Shown here: piece after piece, positions 51,924 to 60,576 of the stretch
Layout: each line of letters starts with the position of its first letter
How positions within the stretch are numbered: the first letter of the stretch is position 1
Origin: Thermanaerothrix daxensis
GTDB taxonomy: Bacteria; Chloroflexota; Anaerolineae; Anaerolineales; Anaerolineaceae
Direction of reading: 5' to 3'
DNA: 64,000 bases
NCBI RefSeq assembly: GCF_001306145.1
Contig: NZ_LGKO01000002.1
Location: 744,001-808,000, forward strand
Made by a program: the position numbers and the translations under genes
Notes under the pieces: generated by a model
Seen by the model: the letters and a program-made list of their open reading frames with translations, nothing else
What the model was told of the DNA's origin: nothing
The model's database searches: none

Positions 51924-53201
51924 TCAGTCGGCGGGAGCCGGTTGAGGGCGGTGGGCTTTGGCCTCGCCTCGGCGTACGCCCAGCATCATTATCAAAGCGG
52001 CCAGCATGAAGAAGGGAGCCACGATCATGATGAGAGCGTAGTTCTCGCCGCTAAGTTGAATAATCCAGCCGTTGAGATTGGGTCCCACAATTGCTGCCAG
52101 GGTGGAGAACAGGTAATAAAGGCCGGTGTAGGTACCAATATGCAGGTCGTCCGTCATGTCAACTACCATGGGCAGCGAGTTGATGTTGATCAAAGCCCAG
52201 GCGATTCCGGCAACCATCAGTGACACACCTGCTATGGGTACCACACCTAGCACTGGCAGACGAAACAGAGTTGTGGTTAGGATGGGAGCGGGAGTGAAGT
52301 AGAGCACCAACATCACGGCGGTGAGCAGGAGGATACCGCTGAGAATGGTTCGACGTCGGCCCAGACGGCTACCTAAAAATCCGGCTGGCAGGGCAAAGAG
52401 CACAAAGAAGAGTGAGAGTTGCCCAAGCAGGCGGGCGCCATCTGCTTCGGAGATGTGCAAGTGGTTAACGGCATAGAGGGTGAAGAAGGCTTCAATAGCG
52501 TTGTAAGCCACGAACCAGAAAAAGATCGCCAGCAGAATGCGTAAGGCGCTCTTTTCTCGGGCGGTGACAACCTGGCGTAAACTTTGCCATAGACTGGGTG
52601 GGGTTTCGTCGGTGATTTCGTATTCTTGGGGCTCCCGAATGAAGGCAAAGACCATTAAAGCGGCTAAAATCACCAGCGCAGAGCCCAGCCAGAATGGGTA
52701 GGCCGGATTCATCTCATAGAGGGAAGCGCCGATGAAGAAGGCAATGATGGCACCCACACCCCCCATGAAATTAATGATGCCATTGGCCTGGGAGCGGTAA
52801 CGGGATGGGGTAATATCGGGCATTAGCGCCACTACTGGGGTGCGCCAGAAAGCCATGCTCAGAATGAGGGTAATGGTGCAAGCCATGAAAAAGGGCAGGA
52901 AGGTTTGCAGAGGGATCAGGCCAAAGGCTAGTGCTGAGATCGGGGCGCCTGCAAGAATGAAGGGCAGACGCCGTCCGATGGGAGTGCGTAAACGATCTGA
53001 CCAAGCGCCAACTGGGGGCTGGATGAATAGCGCTGCCAGGTTGTCCAGTGTCATGAAGAAACCAATGATCCCGGGCGGAATATCAAAGCGATTGCGCAGA
53101 AAGATGGGCACGTAGGCGTTGTAAACGCTCCAAATCACACTGACGCCAAAGAATCCAAAACCCAGCAAAAAGATTTTTCCAATGGAGAAGCGTGATTTCA
53201 T
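51924..53201 (-). CDS. Major facilitator superfamily transporter (GPH/SLC45-like)
   Basis: This 425-residue protein with 12 predicted helices begins SIGKIFLLGFGFFGVSVIWSVYNAYVPIFL and has DNLAALFIQPPVGAWSDRLRTPIGRRLPFI, the loop 2-3 signature of the glycoside-pentoside-hexuronide/SLC45 sugar transporter group. A polar central loop (about 185-215) joins the halves. Sugar or glycoside transport is the usual role, but the substrate is not shown here. It lies 18 nt after trmD and 25 nt before the URO-D gene. AAAGGAT precedes ATG 53201. Confidence 0.88.
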   Translation of the reverse strand: MKSRFSIGKIFLLGFGFFGVSVIWSVYNAYVPIFLRNRFDIPPGIIGFFMTLDNLAALFIQPPVGAWSDRLRTPIGRRLPFILAGAPISALAFGLIPLQTFLPFFMACTITLILSMAFWRTPVVALMPDITPSRYRSQANGIINFMGGVGAIIAFFIGASLYEMNPAYPFWLGSALVILAALMVFAFIREPQEYEITDETPPSLWQSLRQVVTAREKSALRILLAIFFWFVAYNAIEAFFTLYAVNHLHISEADGARLLGQLSLFFVLFALPAGFLGSRLGRRRTILSGILLLTAVMLVLYFTPAPILTTTLFRLPVLGVVPIAGVSLMVAGIAWALININSLPMVVDMTDDLHIGTYTGLYYLFSTLAAIVGPNLNGWIIQLSGENYALIMIVAPFFMLAALIMMLGVRRGEAKAHRPQPAPAD

Positions 53202-53219
53202 GGGAGATGATCCTTTCGT

Positions 53220-53996
53220 TTAGTCTGAGTTTTTAGGGTGATCGGATGTATCAGGGGTTGAAAGGGCGTTTTGTTGTTTGAGCCGCTCCAAAAATTTCCG
53301 GTCGGCTTCAGTGAGGTTGGCCCTAGCGAGCAGGTCAGGGCGGCGCTGCCAGGTGCGCAAGAGAGCCTGCTCGCGCCGCCAGCGAGCAATGGCGGCATGA
53401 TTGCCCGAGAGCAAGATTTCGGGCACGCGCCATCCACGGAACTCCGCCGGTCGAGTGTATTGAGGGTATTCCAGCAAACCGCTGGCGAATGAATCATCAA
53501 TGGCCCCATCCGGGTCACCCAGCACCCCTGGGATCAGACGACTAACGCTGTCAATAATGATCAGAGCCGGTAATTCGCCCCCGGTCAGGACATAATCGCC
53601 GATGGAGATCTCGTCGGTGACCAGGTGCTCACGCACGCGTTCGTCAATGCCTTCGTAATGTCCACAGAGGAGGGCTAATCGGGATTGTTCGGCCAGTTCA
53701 CGCGCAATTTCCTGGTTATAGGTGCGCCCTTGAGGGGAAAGCAGGATTAGTGGGCAGGCCGGAGGAATTCCCAGCACAGCTTCCACGGCCCGGAAGATGG
53801 GCTCGGGCTTCATGACCATACCGCCTCCACCTCCAAAGGGTGCATCATCAGCAGTACGGTGCTTATCGGTGGTGTAATCGCGAATATTGTGAATATGAAC
53901 CTCGATCAAGCCGCGCTGAATGGCGCGCTTGAGGATGCTTTCTTCAAGATAGGGCTGGATCAGGGTGGGAAAGAGCGTGAATACATCAAAACGCAT
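53220..53996 (-). CDS. trmD: tRNA (guanine-N1-)-methyltransferase TrmD
   Basis: TrmD methylates G37 of tRNAs. The 258-residue protein has [10 protein letters not shown], the [17 protein letters not shown] loop, [15 protein letters not shown] (knot) and [21 protein letters not shown], followed by the family C-terminal domain with [21 protein letters not shown]. No ribosome binding site precedes ATG 53996, and a -10 box ends 9 nt upstream, so the mRNA may be leaderless. The usual partners rpsP, rimM and rplS are not adjacent. Confidence 0.95.
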   Translation of the reverse strand: MRFDVFTLFPTLIQPYLEESILKRAIQRGLIEVHIHNIRDYTTDKHRTADDAPFGGGGGMVMKPEPIFRAVEAVLGIPPACPLILLSPQGRTYNQEIARELAEQSRLALLCGHYEGIDERVREHLVTDEISIGDYVLTGGELPALIIIDSVSRLIPGVLGDPDGAIDDSFASGLLEYPQYTRPAEFRGWRVPEILLSGNHAAIARWRREQALLRTWQRRPDLLARANLTEADRKFLERLKQQNALSTPDTSDHPKNSD

Positions 53997-54004
53997 AAGT
54001 TGAT

Positions 54005-54032
54005 TTTATATCCTGCACAGCAGAAAGAGCAA
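54005..54032 (-). promoter_or_regulatory. Putative promoter of trmD (leaderless)
   Basis: Minus strand: TTGCTC (54027-54032), 16 nt spacer, TATAAA (54005-54010). Only 8 nt lie between the -10 box and ATG 53996. Confidence 0.5.
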
Positions 54033-54074
54033 GCCCGCCGCAGATGGTTTCTCGCTTTGGAAAATCCTTCATCC

Positions 54075-54103
54075 TTGACGTTAATTTTGGGGCAGGGTAA
54101 GAT
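54075..54103 (+). promoter_or_regulatory. Promoter of the first TPR gene (leaderless)
   Basis: TTGACG at 54075-54080, 17 nt spacer, TAAGAT at 54098-54103. ATG 54110 begins 7 nt after the -10 box, the position where transcription should start. Confidence 0.65.
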
Positions 54104-54109
54104 GCAAAT

Positions 54110-55360
54110 ATGTATTTACGTGGTAGTCACTTTAATCTAAACCGTCGGCGGCGCCGCTCCAACCCGGTGCGCGTTGTTGTGCTGGTAATGTTGATTGGAG
54201 CGGCTCTGTACGTCAACCAGTTTGTGGTGCCCCAGACGCCTCCTCTCTTTGTGCCTACACCTACACCAACGCGTGCGCCCGAATCTTATGCGATTGAGGC
54301 AGAACAACTTGCCAACCAGGGGAAATTCTTACAGGCTATCCAGGTTTACCGTGAAGCCCTCCTAGTAGATCCCAAGAATCCTTCCTATCATTTGGCGCTG
54401 GCCCGCCTGTATCTTTACACAAAGCAGTATCAGCAAGCCCTGGAGAGTGCAGGCAATGCATTGCTCCAGAATCCTAATAACGCACAGGCGCTGGCGCTAC
54501 GGGGGTATGCCTTGGGATTGATGGGAGATTATTTGCAAGCCGAGGCGGTTCTCAACCAGGCCATTGAACTGGATCCTAACAACCCGGTGCCTTACGCCTA
54601 CCTGGCTGAAGTGTTGGGCTTAAAGGTACAGAGTGGGGAGGGGGATCTTGTTACCTTAAATCGCGCCATTGATCTTTCGCGCAAAGCCCAGAGTCTGGGC
54701 CCCGATCTTTTGGAAACCCATCGTGCACGGGGGTTGGTGCTGGAACTCACCGCCAATTACGCCGATGCAGTGCGTGAATTTGAAGCCGCAATTGCCCAAA
54801 ACAAGTACATCCCCGACCTTTATCTGGCGTTGGGGCGTAATTACCGTGCGATTCCAGATTATCCCAAAGCCATTCAGGCATTTGGAAATGCGATTCCACT
54901 GGCCCCGACTGATCCTTTGCCTTATATGTATCTCTCCAAGACCTACCTGGCTACGGGCGAATTGACCCGGGCATTACAATATGCGCAACAGGCACTGAGC
55001 CATGCCCCAACGGATCCTTTCCTTTACGGCAATTTGGGAGTGATTTACTACCGCACTCGGGACTACGTACGTGCCATCCAGTATTTGCGTATCGCAGTGA
55101 GGGGCGGGACCAGTGAAGACGGGCAACCGGTCCAGGGCCTGGCACTAGATTATTATCCCATTTCCGAGTATTATTACACGTATGGTTTGGCACTGGCTCG
55201 CACAGGGGAGTGCGATGAGGCAGTCCAAATTGCCCGTGCCCTTTTGCAAGGTGTGAGTAACGAGGATGTTTCGGTGAGCAATGCTCAGGAGATTCTGAAT
55301 ATTTGTGGTAGCCAGGCGGCAGGCACCCTGCCTGCGACCCAGCCTTCGGCTACTCCTTGA
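54110..55360 (+). CDS. TPR-repeat protein with N-terminal membrane anchor (copy 1)
   Basis: This 416-residue protein has an Arg-rich start (NRRRRRSNPVRVVV), one membrane helix (about 18-35), a Pro/Thr linker (PLFVPTPTPTRAPESY) and about eight TPR units, for example FLQAIQVYREALLVDPKNPSYHLALARLY and YLQAEAVLNQAIELDPNNPVPYAYLAEVL. The C-terminus is Thr/Pro-rich. It is probably exported and anchored, and acts as a scaffold. The next gene is a clear paralogue with the same layout. Function unknown. Confidence 0.85.
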   Translation: MYLRGSHFNLNRRRRRSNPVRVVVLVMLIGAALYVNQFVVPQTPPLFVPTPTPTRAPESYAIEAEQLANQGKFLQAIQVYREALLVDPKNPSYHLALARLYLYTKQYQQALESAGNALLQNPNNAQALALRGYALGLMGDYLQAEAVLNQAIELDPNNPVPYAYLAEVLGLKVQSGEGDLVTLNRAIDLSRKAQSLGPDLLETHRARGLVLELTANYADAVREFEAAIAQNKYIPDLYLALGRNYRAIPDYPKAIQAFGNAIPLAPTDPLPYMYLSKTYLATGELTRALQYAQQALSHAPTDPFLYGNLGVIYYRTRDYVRAIQYLRIAVRGGTSEDGQPVQGLALDYYPISEYYYTYGLALARTGECDEAVQIARALLQGVSNEDVSVSNAQEILNICGSQAAGTLPATQPSATP

Positions 55361-55375
55361 ACATGAGATTGCATT

Positions 55376-56713
55376 ATGGTGCTTAAAATCGAGGAGAGAA
55401 AGCCGCTGTTTCGGCGGCATCGTGCGCGCAGCAATCCTTACCGAGTTGTGGTGCTGGTTTTTCTAATTCTGGGGGGGATGTTCCTGTTGCGTGCCTATGA
55501 TGCCCGCGCCATTCAACCTTTATTTTTGCCAACTCCCACACCCACCCGCGCAGCGAATTCGTATGCCTTAGAGGCAGAAACCCAATTTTACGCCGGTAAT
55601 CTAGGGGCTGCCATTGAGGCTTATCAAAAGGCCGTTCAGATTGACCCTCAGAATGCGCGGCTGTATGCTGAATTGGCGCGGGTGCAAACTTACTCTTCCA
55701 GCCTGCTGACGACAGACGCCGAGCGGAAGCAACGCCTTGGGGAAGCCTTGCAGAATGCTAACCAGGCGGCTGAATTAAATCCTGATGACACGCTGGTTCA
55801 TGCAATTCGTGCATTTGCGTTGGATTGGAATGCTAACCCGGTCCTAGCGGGAGAAGAGGCCCCGCGTTTGCTGGTCGAAGCCGAACAGGCCGCCTTACGC
55901 GCCCTGCAATTGGACAGCCAGAACGCACTGGCTTTGGCTTATTATGCAGAGATCCTGGTGGACCAACAAAAGTGGGGTCAGGCCGAGGAATATATCCAGA
56001 TTGCTTTGCAGCGGGATTCTTCGCTGATGGACGTGCATCGCGTGAGCGCTTATGTGCAGGAATCCCTGAGAAATTATGAGGGGGCGATTCAGGAGTACCT
56101 GCAGGCCATCAAAATTACCCCTAACTTTACGCCGCTTTATATCGCCATTGGGGCTAATTTGCGTCAGTTGAAGCGTTATGACGAGGCCTTGGAATATTTT
56201 GCCAAAGCCGTTGAGATCAACCGACGGCTTGGGGTTAAGGATCCCATCCCTTATCTTTCTATTGCCAAGACGTATTCCCAAAAGGGGGAGTTCTTTGCGG
56301 CCGCACTCAACGTGCGAGCGGCTTTGGAGATGATCCCGGATAACCCGGATGTCTACGGTCAGTTGGGGATGGTATATTTCAAATCACGCAACTATGAGAG
56401 TGCCATTCCGGCTTTGAAGTGCGCCGTGAGGGGGTGTTCTGCCGAGGAATCCTGTGAGGTACGGCGCTGTGATCCAGAGACCGACCGCCCCACGGCCATT
56501 CAGGGATTGCCCTTGAGCGACAGCACGGTGGTGTATTACTACACTTATGGGGCCGCTCTGGCAGGTATGCATCGCCCTTCAAACAATTATTGTGCCGAGG
56601 CTATGCAGGTGTTGGCGGAAGTGCGCCGTGCGTACGCGCAGGACTCAGTCATCATGGGAATTGTGCAGCCCAGTGAACGCATTTGTGAGTCCTTTGGCTA
56701 CACCCGGCCTTAG
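55376..56713 (+). CDS. TPR-repeat protein with N-terminal membrane anchor (copy 2)
   Basis: This 445-residue paralogue of the preceding protein repeats the layout: basic start (RRHRARSNPYRVVVLVFLILGG), membrane helix, LFLPTPTPTRAANSYALEAE linker and TPR array (LGAAIEAYQKAVQIDPQNARLY and further units). A Cys-rich insertion (CAVRGCSAEESCEVRRC, about 352-368) distinguishes it. It follows copy 1 by 15 nt, and the groE promoter lies directly downstream. Partners are not evident. Confidence 0.85.
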   Translation: MVLKIEERKPLFRRHRARSNPYRVVVLVFLILGGMFLLRAYDARAIQPLFLPTPTPTRAANSYALEAETQFYAGNLGAAIEAYQKAVQIDPQNARLYAELARVQTYSSSLLTTDAERKQRLGEALQNANQAAELNPDDTLVHAIRAFALDWNANPVLAGEEAPRLLVEAEQAALRALQLDSQNALALAYYAEILVDQQKWGQAEEYIQIALQRDSSLMDVHRVSAYVQESLRNYEGAIQEYLQAIKITPNFTPLYIAIGANLRQLKRYDEALEYFAKAVEINRRLGVKDPIPYLSIAKTYSQKGEFFAAALNVRAALEMIPDNPDVYGQLGMVYFKSRNYESAIPALKCAVRGCSAEESCEVRRCDPETDRPTAIQGLPLSDSTVVYYYTYGAALAGMHRPSNNYCAEAMQVLAEVRRAYAQDSVIMGIVQPSERICESFGYTRP

Positions 56714-56758
56714 GCTTTTCCCGAATATCAGAGTTTTATAAGAATTTTTCGAAACCTC

Positions 56759-56787
56759 TTGACTTCTCCCCCAAAGATAGGTATGAT
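56759..56787 (+). promoter_or_regulatory. Promoter of groESL
   Basis: TTGACT at 56759-56764, 17 nt spacer, TATGAT at 56782-56787. Transcription should start near 56795, just before the CIRCE element. Confidence 0.85.
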
Positions 56788-56797
56788 ACAGGGCGGT

Positions 56798-56824
56798 TTA
56801 GCACTCTGGCTCTTAGAGTGCTAA
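56798..56824 (+). promoter_or_regulatory. CIRCE operator (HrcA binding site)
   Basis: TTAGCACTC, a 9-nt spacer and GAGTGCTAA form a perfect CIRCE inverted repeat. It lies downstream of the -10 box in the leader, so HrcA should repress groESL until heat shock. hrcA itself is not in the window. Confidence 0.97.
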
Positions 56825-56866
56825 AATGTCAGATCAAATTACCCAATTCTCGAACGGGAGGTATCT

Positions 56867-57166
56867 ATGGGCGTCAATCTAAAGCCACTTGGTAGCCGTG
56901 TTGTGGTCGAACCGATTGAGGAAGAAGAGGTAACCGCAGGGGGTATTGTGCTGCCTGAAACGGCCAAAGAGAAACCGCAGAAAGGGAAGGTTCTCTCCGT
57001 GGGGCCCGGTGATCGTGATGAATCGGGCAAGCGCATCCCGTTGGATGTCAGCGTGGGTGACACGGTCTTGTTTGCCAAATATGCTGGCACCGAAGTGAAG
57101 GTTGAGGGCAAGAAGCTGCTCATCCTGCGCGAAAGTGATATTCTGGCCATTATCGAGTCTAAATAA
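56867..57166 (+). CDS. groES: Co-chaperonin GroES
   Basis: This 99-residue subunit forms the heptameric lid of the GroEL chaperonin. [36 protein letters not shown] carries the mobile loop (GGIVLP) and [19 protein letters not shown] the roof region. GGGAGG precedes ATG 56867. It is directly upstream of groEL under CIRCE control. Confidence 0.97.
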   Translation: MGVNLKPLGSRVVVEPIEEEEVTAGGIVLPETAKEKPQKGKVLSVGPGDRDESGKRIPLDVSVGDTVLFAKYAGTEVKVEGKKLLILRESDILAIIESK

Positions 57167-57194
57167 TCCAATCCCCTTCTGAAAGGAGTGTACT

Positions 57195-58826
57195 ATGGGA
57201 GCGAAGCAACTGGTTTTCTCGGATGATGCACGTCGTCGTCTGAAAGCAGGTATTGATATTCTGGCAAATGCAGTGGTTACCACGCTGGGTCCGAAAGGGC
57301 GCAACGTGGCGCTGGATCGCAAGTTTGGTGCGCCGACCATTACTCATGACGGCGTGACGGTGGCAAAGGAACTGGAATTGGAAGATCCCTTTGAGAATAT
57401 GGGTGTGCAGCTGCTGAAAGAAGCAGCGACCAAGACCAACGATATTGCCGGTGATGGTACGACCACTTCTACCCTGTTGGCTCACTCCATTGTGACCGAG
57501 GGTCTAAAAGCCTTGGCAGCCGGGGTTAACCCGATGCTACTCAAGCGCGGGATTGAAGCCGCAACCAAGGCCGTATCTGACGAGATTAAGAAACAGGCGA
57601 TTCCGATCAACTCCAAGGAAGATATTGCTAACGTAGCAACCATCTCTGCTCAGGACCGCACCATCGGTGAATTGATCGCCGAGGTCATGGACAAAGTAGG
57701 CAAGGATGGCGTTATTACCGTTGAAGAGTCCAAGGGTCTGGAATTTGAAACCGAGTATGTCGAGGGTATGCAGTTCGACCGCGGCTACATTTCGCCTTAT
57801 TTCATCACCGATCCGGAGCACATGGAAGCGGTGGTGAACGAGCCTTATATCCTGATCCATGATAAGAAGATCTCTGCCGCGGCGGATATTGTGCCGATCC
57901 TGGAAAAACTGGTGCAGATTGGCAAGCGCGATCTGGTCATCATCGCCGAGGACGTGGATGGCGAAGCTCTGGCAACTCTGGTGCTCAACAAACTGCGCGG
58001 TATGCTGAACGTCCTGGCGGTTAAGGCGCCCGGCTTTGGTGATCGCCGCAAGGCCATGTTGCAGGATATTGCCATCCTGACGGGTGCAACGGTAATCTCT
58101 GAAGAGACCGGCCGCAAGTTGGAGACCGCTACGATTGCCGATCTGGGCCGTGCTGAGAAGGTGGTGGCCGATAAGGACAACACCACGATTGTGGGTGGCA
58201 AGGGCGATGAGAAATTGATCAAAGCCCGCATTGAGCAGATCCGGGTGGAGATTGAAAAGACCACAAGCGACTACGACCGCGAGAAGCTCCAGGAGCGCCT
58301 GGCGAAGCTTGCTGGTGGTGTGGCCATCATCCGCGTGGGTGCGGCGACCGAAACCGAGTTGAAAGAGAAGAAGCACCGCGTGGAGGACGCTCTCTCGGCG
58401 ACCCGTGCGGCGGTTGAGGAAGGCATTGTGCCGGGTGGCGGTGTGGCGCTGATCAATGCGATCCCTGCGCTCGATAATGTCAAGATGGAGTATGAGGACG
58501 AGCAGATGGGCGTCAACATCGTCCGGAAGGCGCTGGAGATGCCGCTGCGCAAGATCGTCGAGAACGCCGGCAAGGACGGTTCGGTGATCCTCGAAGGCGT
58601 CCGCCAGGCTCAGAAAGCGCAGAATAATAAGAACATCGGTTACGATGTCCTGCGCGAGGAATATATTGACATGGTCAAAGGCGGCGTCATTGACCCGGCC
58701 AAGGTGACCCGCGGTGCATTGGAGAACGCGGCTTCGATTGCGGGCATGATCCTGACCACCGAAGCGTTGATTACAGATGTACCTGAGAAAGAGAAGCCCG
58801 CTACGCCGCCGATGCCGGAGTACTAG
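57195..58826 (+). CDS. groEL: Chaperonin GroEL
   Basis: This 543-residue subunit of the ATP-driven folding chamber has the ATP-binding [12 protein letters not shown], the apical [20 protein letters not shown] and the equatorial [12 protein letters not shown] and [12 protein letters not shown]. The C-terminus ends [13 protein letters not shown] and lacks the usual GGM repeats, which is common in several phyla. AAAGGAG precedes ATG 57195. A strong terminator follows at 58846-58880. Codon use is visibly richer in C-ending codons, as expected for a highly expressed gene; this also produces a long spurious minus-strand frame. Confidence 0.98.
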   Translation: MGAKQLVFSDDARRRLKAGIDILANAVVTTLGPKGRNVALDRKFGAPTITHDGVTVAKELELEDPFENMGVQLLKEAATKTNDIAGDGTTTSTLLAHSIVTEGLKALAAGVNPMLLKRGIEAATKAVSDEIKKQAIPINSKEDIANVATISAQDRTIGELIAEVMDKVGKDGVITVEESKGLEFETEYVEGMQFDRGYISPYFITDPEHMEAVVNEPYILIHDKKISAAADIVPILEKLVQIGKRDLVIIAEDVDGEALATLVLNKLRGMLNVLAVKAPGFGDRRKAMLQDIAILTGATVISEETGRKLETATIADLGRAEKVVADKDNTTIVGGKGDEKLIKARIEQIRVEIEKTTSDYDREKLQERLAKLAGGVAIIRVGAATETELKEKKHRVEDALSATRAAVEEGIVPGGGVALINAIPALDNVKMEYEDEQMGVNIVRKALEMPLRKIVENAGKDGSVILEGVRQAQKAQNNKNIGYDVLREEYIDMVKGGVIDPAKVTRGALENAASIAGMILTTEALITDVPEKEKPATPPMPEY

Positions 58827-58845
58827 ACCGACCCGTAGTGCAAGC

Positions 58846-58880
58846 AAGGCCGTGGCCTCATTGGGGCTACGGCCTTTTTT
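58846..58880 (+). terminator. Intrinsic terminator after groEL
   Basis: AAGGCCGTGGCC (58846-58857) pairs with GGGGCTACGGCCTT (58863-58876) over 12 bp with one G-U pair, and six T residues follow. Confidence 0.92.
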
Positions 58881-58899
58881 ATCCCACCTCATTTGCGAT

Positions 58900-58905
58900 T
58901 ATAAT
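58900..58905 (+). promoter_or_regulatory. -10 box of the parvulin-like lipoprotein gene (possibly leaderless)
   Basis: A perfect TATAAT ends 8 nt before ATG 58913. The -35 region is poor (TTTTAT at 58877-58882). CAGAGCG is a weak ribosome binding site at best. Confidence 0.4.
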
Positions 58906-58912
58906 CAGAGCG

Positions 58913-59824
58913 ATGTTGCGCCGTTTGCATTATGTGTTAGTTGGGTTAGGACTCCTATGGGGAATGATTGGCTGTCAGAGCAATCGTGTTCCGGCCACAT
59001 TCCCATTGCCGAATGGAACCCCTTTGCCGACAATGACGTTCACGCCGGCAGCAACGCCAACGGCTACGCCGGAGCCTTTGGCTATTCGGGTCAATGGCCT
59101 TGCAATTACGCAGCGGGAGTTTGAAGCCGAACGTGCACGCTTGCGGGCGGCTGCCGAATCCTTGGGGCAAACGTTGGATGCTCGTACCGAACGTGAGCGG
59201 CTGGTCAATGAGTTGGTGGATGAGTTGTTGCTGGCTCAAGCTGCTTTTGCGAATGGTTATAAGGAAGATGAGGCGGTTTTGGAGAGCAAGATAAATGAAC
59301 TTAAAACCAAAATGGGAGGCGAAGCGGGGTGGCAACAGTGGTTGACTCAGAACGGGTATTCAGAGACTGATTTTCGCCAGGCTCTGAAGCGTGCATTGGC
59401 TGCTGCCTGGCAACGCGATCGTATCATTGGGGCGGTACCCGAGGCTATGGAGCAGGTGCATGCGCGTCAGATTCTGACTCGTGATCAGGGCACGGCTGAG
59501 GCGTACTATCGTCAGTTGCAGGCTGGCACAGATTTTGATACGCTGGCTTTTCAGGTTGATCCCCTTACCGGAGGTGATTTGGGGTGGTTCCCGCGTGGGT
59601 ACATGACTCGCCCGGACCTGGAAGCAGCAATATTTGCGCTGGAGCCCGGGCAATATACCTCAATCATTCAGACCGATTTGGGCTTTCATATTGTGAAAGT
59701 GATTGCTCGTGAAGGTCAGCGTCCTTTGGCGGCGGATGCCCGGCGCGTGCTTCAGCATCAGGCTCTGGAAAAATGGCTGAATGAACAACGTCAAGCCGCC
59801 ACGATCGAAATTTTGATCCCTTAA
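58913..59824 (+). CDS. Parvulin-type peptidyl-prolyl isomerase lipoprotein (PrsA/SurA-like)
   Basis: This 303-residue protein starts at ATG 58913 with signal VLVGLGLLWGMIGCQ (lipobox Cys21) and a Thr/Pro linker. A SurA_N-like helical domain (about 60-175; RVNGLAITQREFEAERARL) precedes a PpiC/rotamase domain (about 176-275): VHARQILTRDQGTAEAYYRQLQAGTDFDTLAF, GGDLGWFPRGYM and FHIVKVIAREGQRPL. It would assist folding of exported proteins on the outer side of the membrane. An in-frame extension to 58838 crosses the groEL terminator and is rejected. Confidence 0.93.
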   Translation: MLRRLHYVLVGLGLLWGMIGCQSNRVPATFPLPNGTPLPTMTFTPAATPTATPEPLAIRVNGLAITQREFEAERARLRAAAESLGQTLDARTERERLVNELVDELLLAQAAFANGYKEDEAVLESKINELKTKMGGEAGWQQWLTQNGYSETDFRQALKRALAAAWQRDRIIGAVPEAMEQVHARQILTRDQGTAEAYYRQLQAGTDFDTLAFQVDPLTGGDLGWFPRGYMTRPDLEAAIFALEPGQYTSIIQTDLGFHIVKVIAREGQRPLAADARRVLQHQALEKWLNEQRQAATIEILIP

Positions 59825-59853
59825 TATTGGCCCCTGGCTCTTAAGGAGCGTTT

Positions 59854-60576
59854 GTGTCACCCACACGTACACCTGAAGATCCTGATCTGCTCTGGAATGT
59901 ATTGACCTTGCTGGTTTGGCTGGGCATTGGGGGGGTGATTCTCCTGGTTGGGGTGATCTATGTCAATCCTAATACGCCAGTAAATCCCTTTCCACCCCAT
60001 CCCTTACCCACATTGCTCAGCCTGCCTACCCTGGATGGGGAGGGCGGTTTGCCCACCATCTCTCCTACGCAAACGGTCCCAGAAATATCCCCAACTCCTT
60101 TACCCAGCACCACTCCAACCCCGGAACCTACGTTCATCCTGGCTACCCCTTTGCCAGAGGCGTTGAACCCAACGGGCACTCCTACACCTCCCTTCTGGTA
60201 CGCTTTCGGCGTGCAGGGGAAACCTAATGCTGTTTCTGCAGCCCTCTACCATCCAGAACGCACGTGTGATTGGATGGGGGTGGCAGGGCGTGTGTTCGAT
60301 ATTCAAGGAAGACCTGCTATCGGGATACGAGTGTTATTACGAGGTTACCTGGGGGGTAAAAGTGTGAATCTGCTCAGCCTGACCGGAACCGCCAGTTTAT
60401 ATGGGCCTTCGGGGTATGAGTTTACCCTGGCTGATGCGCCCATTGCCTCCCGAGGTACGCTTTATATCCAGTTGTTGGATCAAGCCGATTTACCGCTTTC
60501 ACCCCAGGTTGCGTTTGATACTTTTGCAGAGTGCGAGAAAAACCTGATCTTGATTGATTTTAAGCAGGTGCGTTGA
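59854..60576 (+). CDS. Membrane-anchored protein with Pro/Thr linker, unrecognised C-terminal domain
   Basis: This 240-residue protein starts at GTG 59854 (AAGGAGCG upstream). One membrane helix (about 14-35) is followed by a Pro/Thr/Leu-rich linker (about 42-110) and a C-terminal beta-rich domain with TCDWMGVAGRVFDIQGRPAIGIRVLL, resembling carboxypeptidase-regulatory-like beta-sandwich domains in exported proteins. Function unknown. It lies 29 nt after the parvulin-like lipoprotein gene, which suggests joint expression. Its last 17 bp overlap the convergent DUF711 gene. Confidence 0.75.
   Translation: MSPTRTPEDPDLLWNVLTLLVWLGIGGVILLVGVIYVNPNTPVNPFPPHPLPTLLSLPTLDGEGGLPTISPTQTVPEISPTPLPSTTPTPEPTFILATPLPEALNPTGTPTPPFWYAFGVQGKPNAVSAALYHPERTCDWMGVAGRVFDIQGRPAIGIRVLLRGYLGGKSVNLLSLTGTASLYGPSGYEFTLADAPIASRGTLYIQLLDQADLPLSPQVAFDTFAECEKNLILIDFKQVR

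Noticed and set aside
57537-58892. A 451-codon open frame antisense to groEL, and further long antisense frames (for example 48431-49285)
   Set aside because: They lie opposite well-recognised genes, show no protein-like composition, and arise from codon bias (few stops on the complementary strand). No ribosome binding site or family motif.
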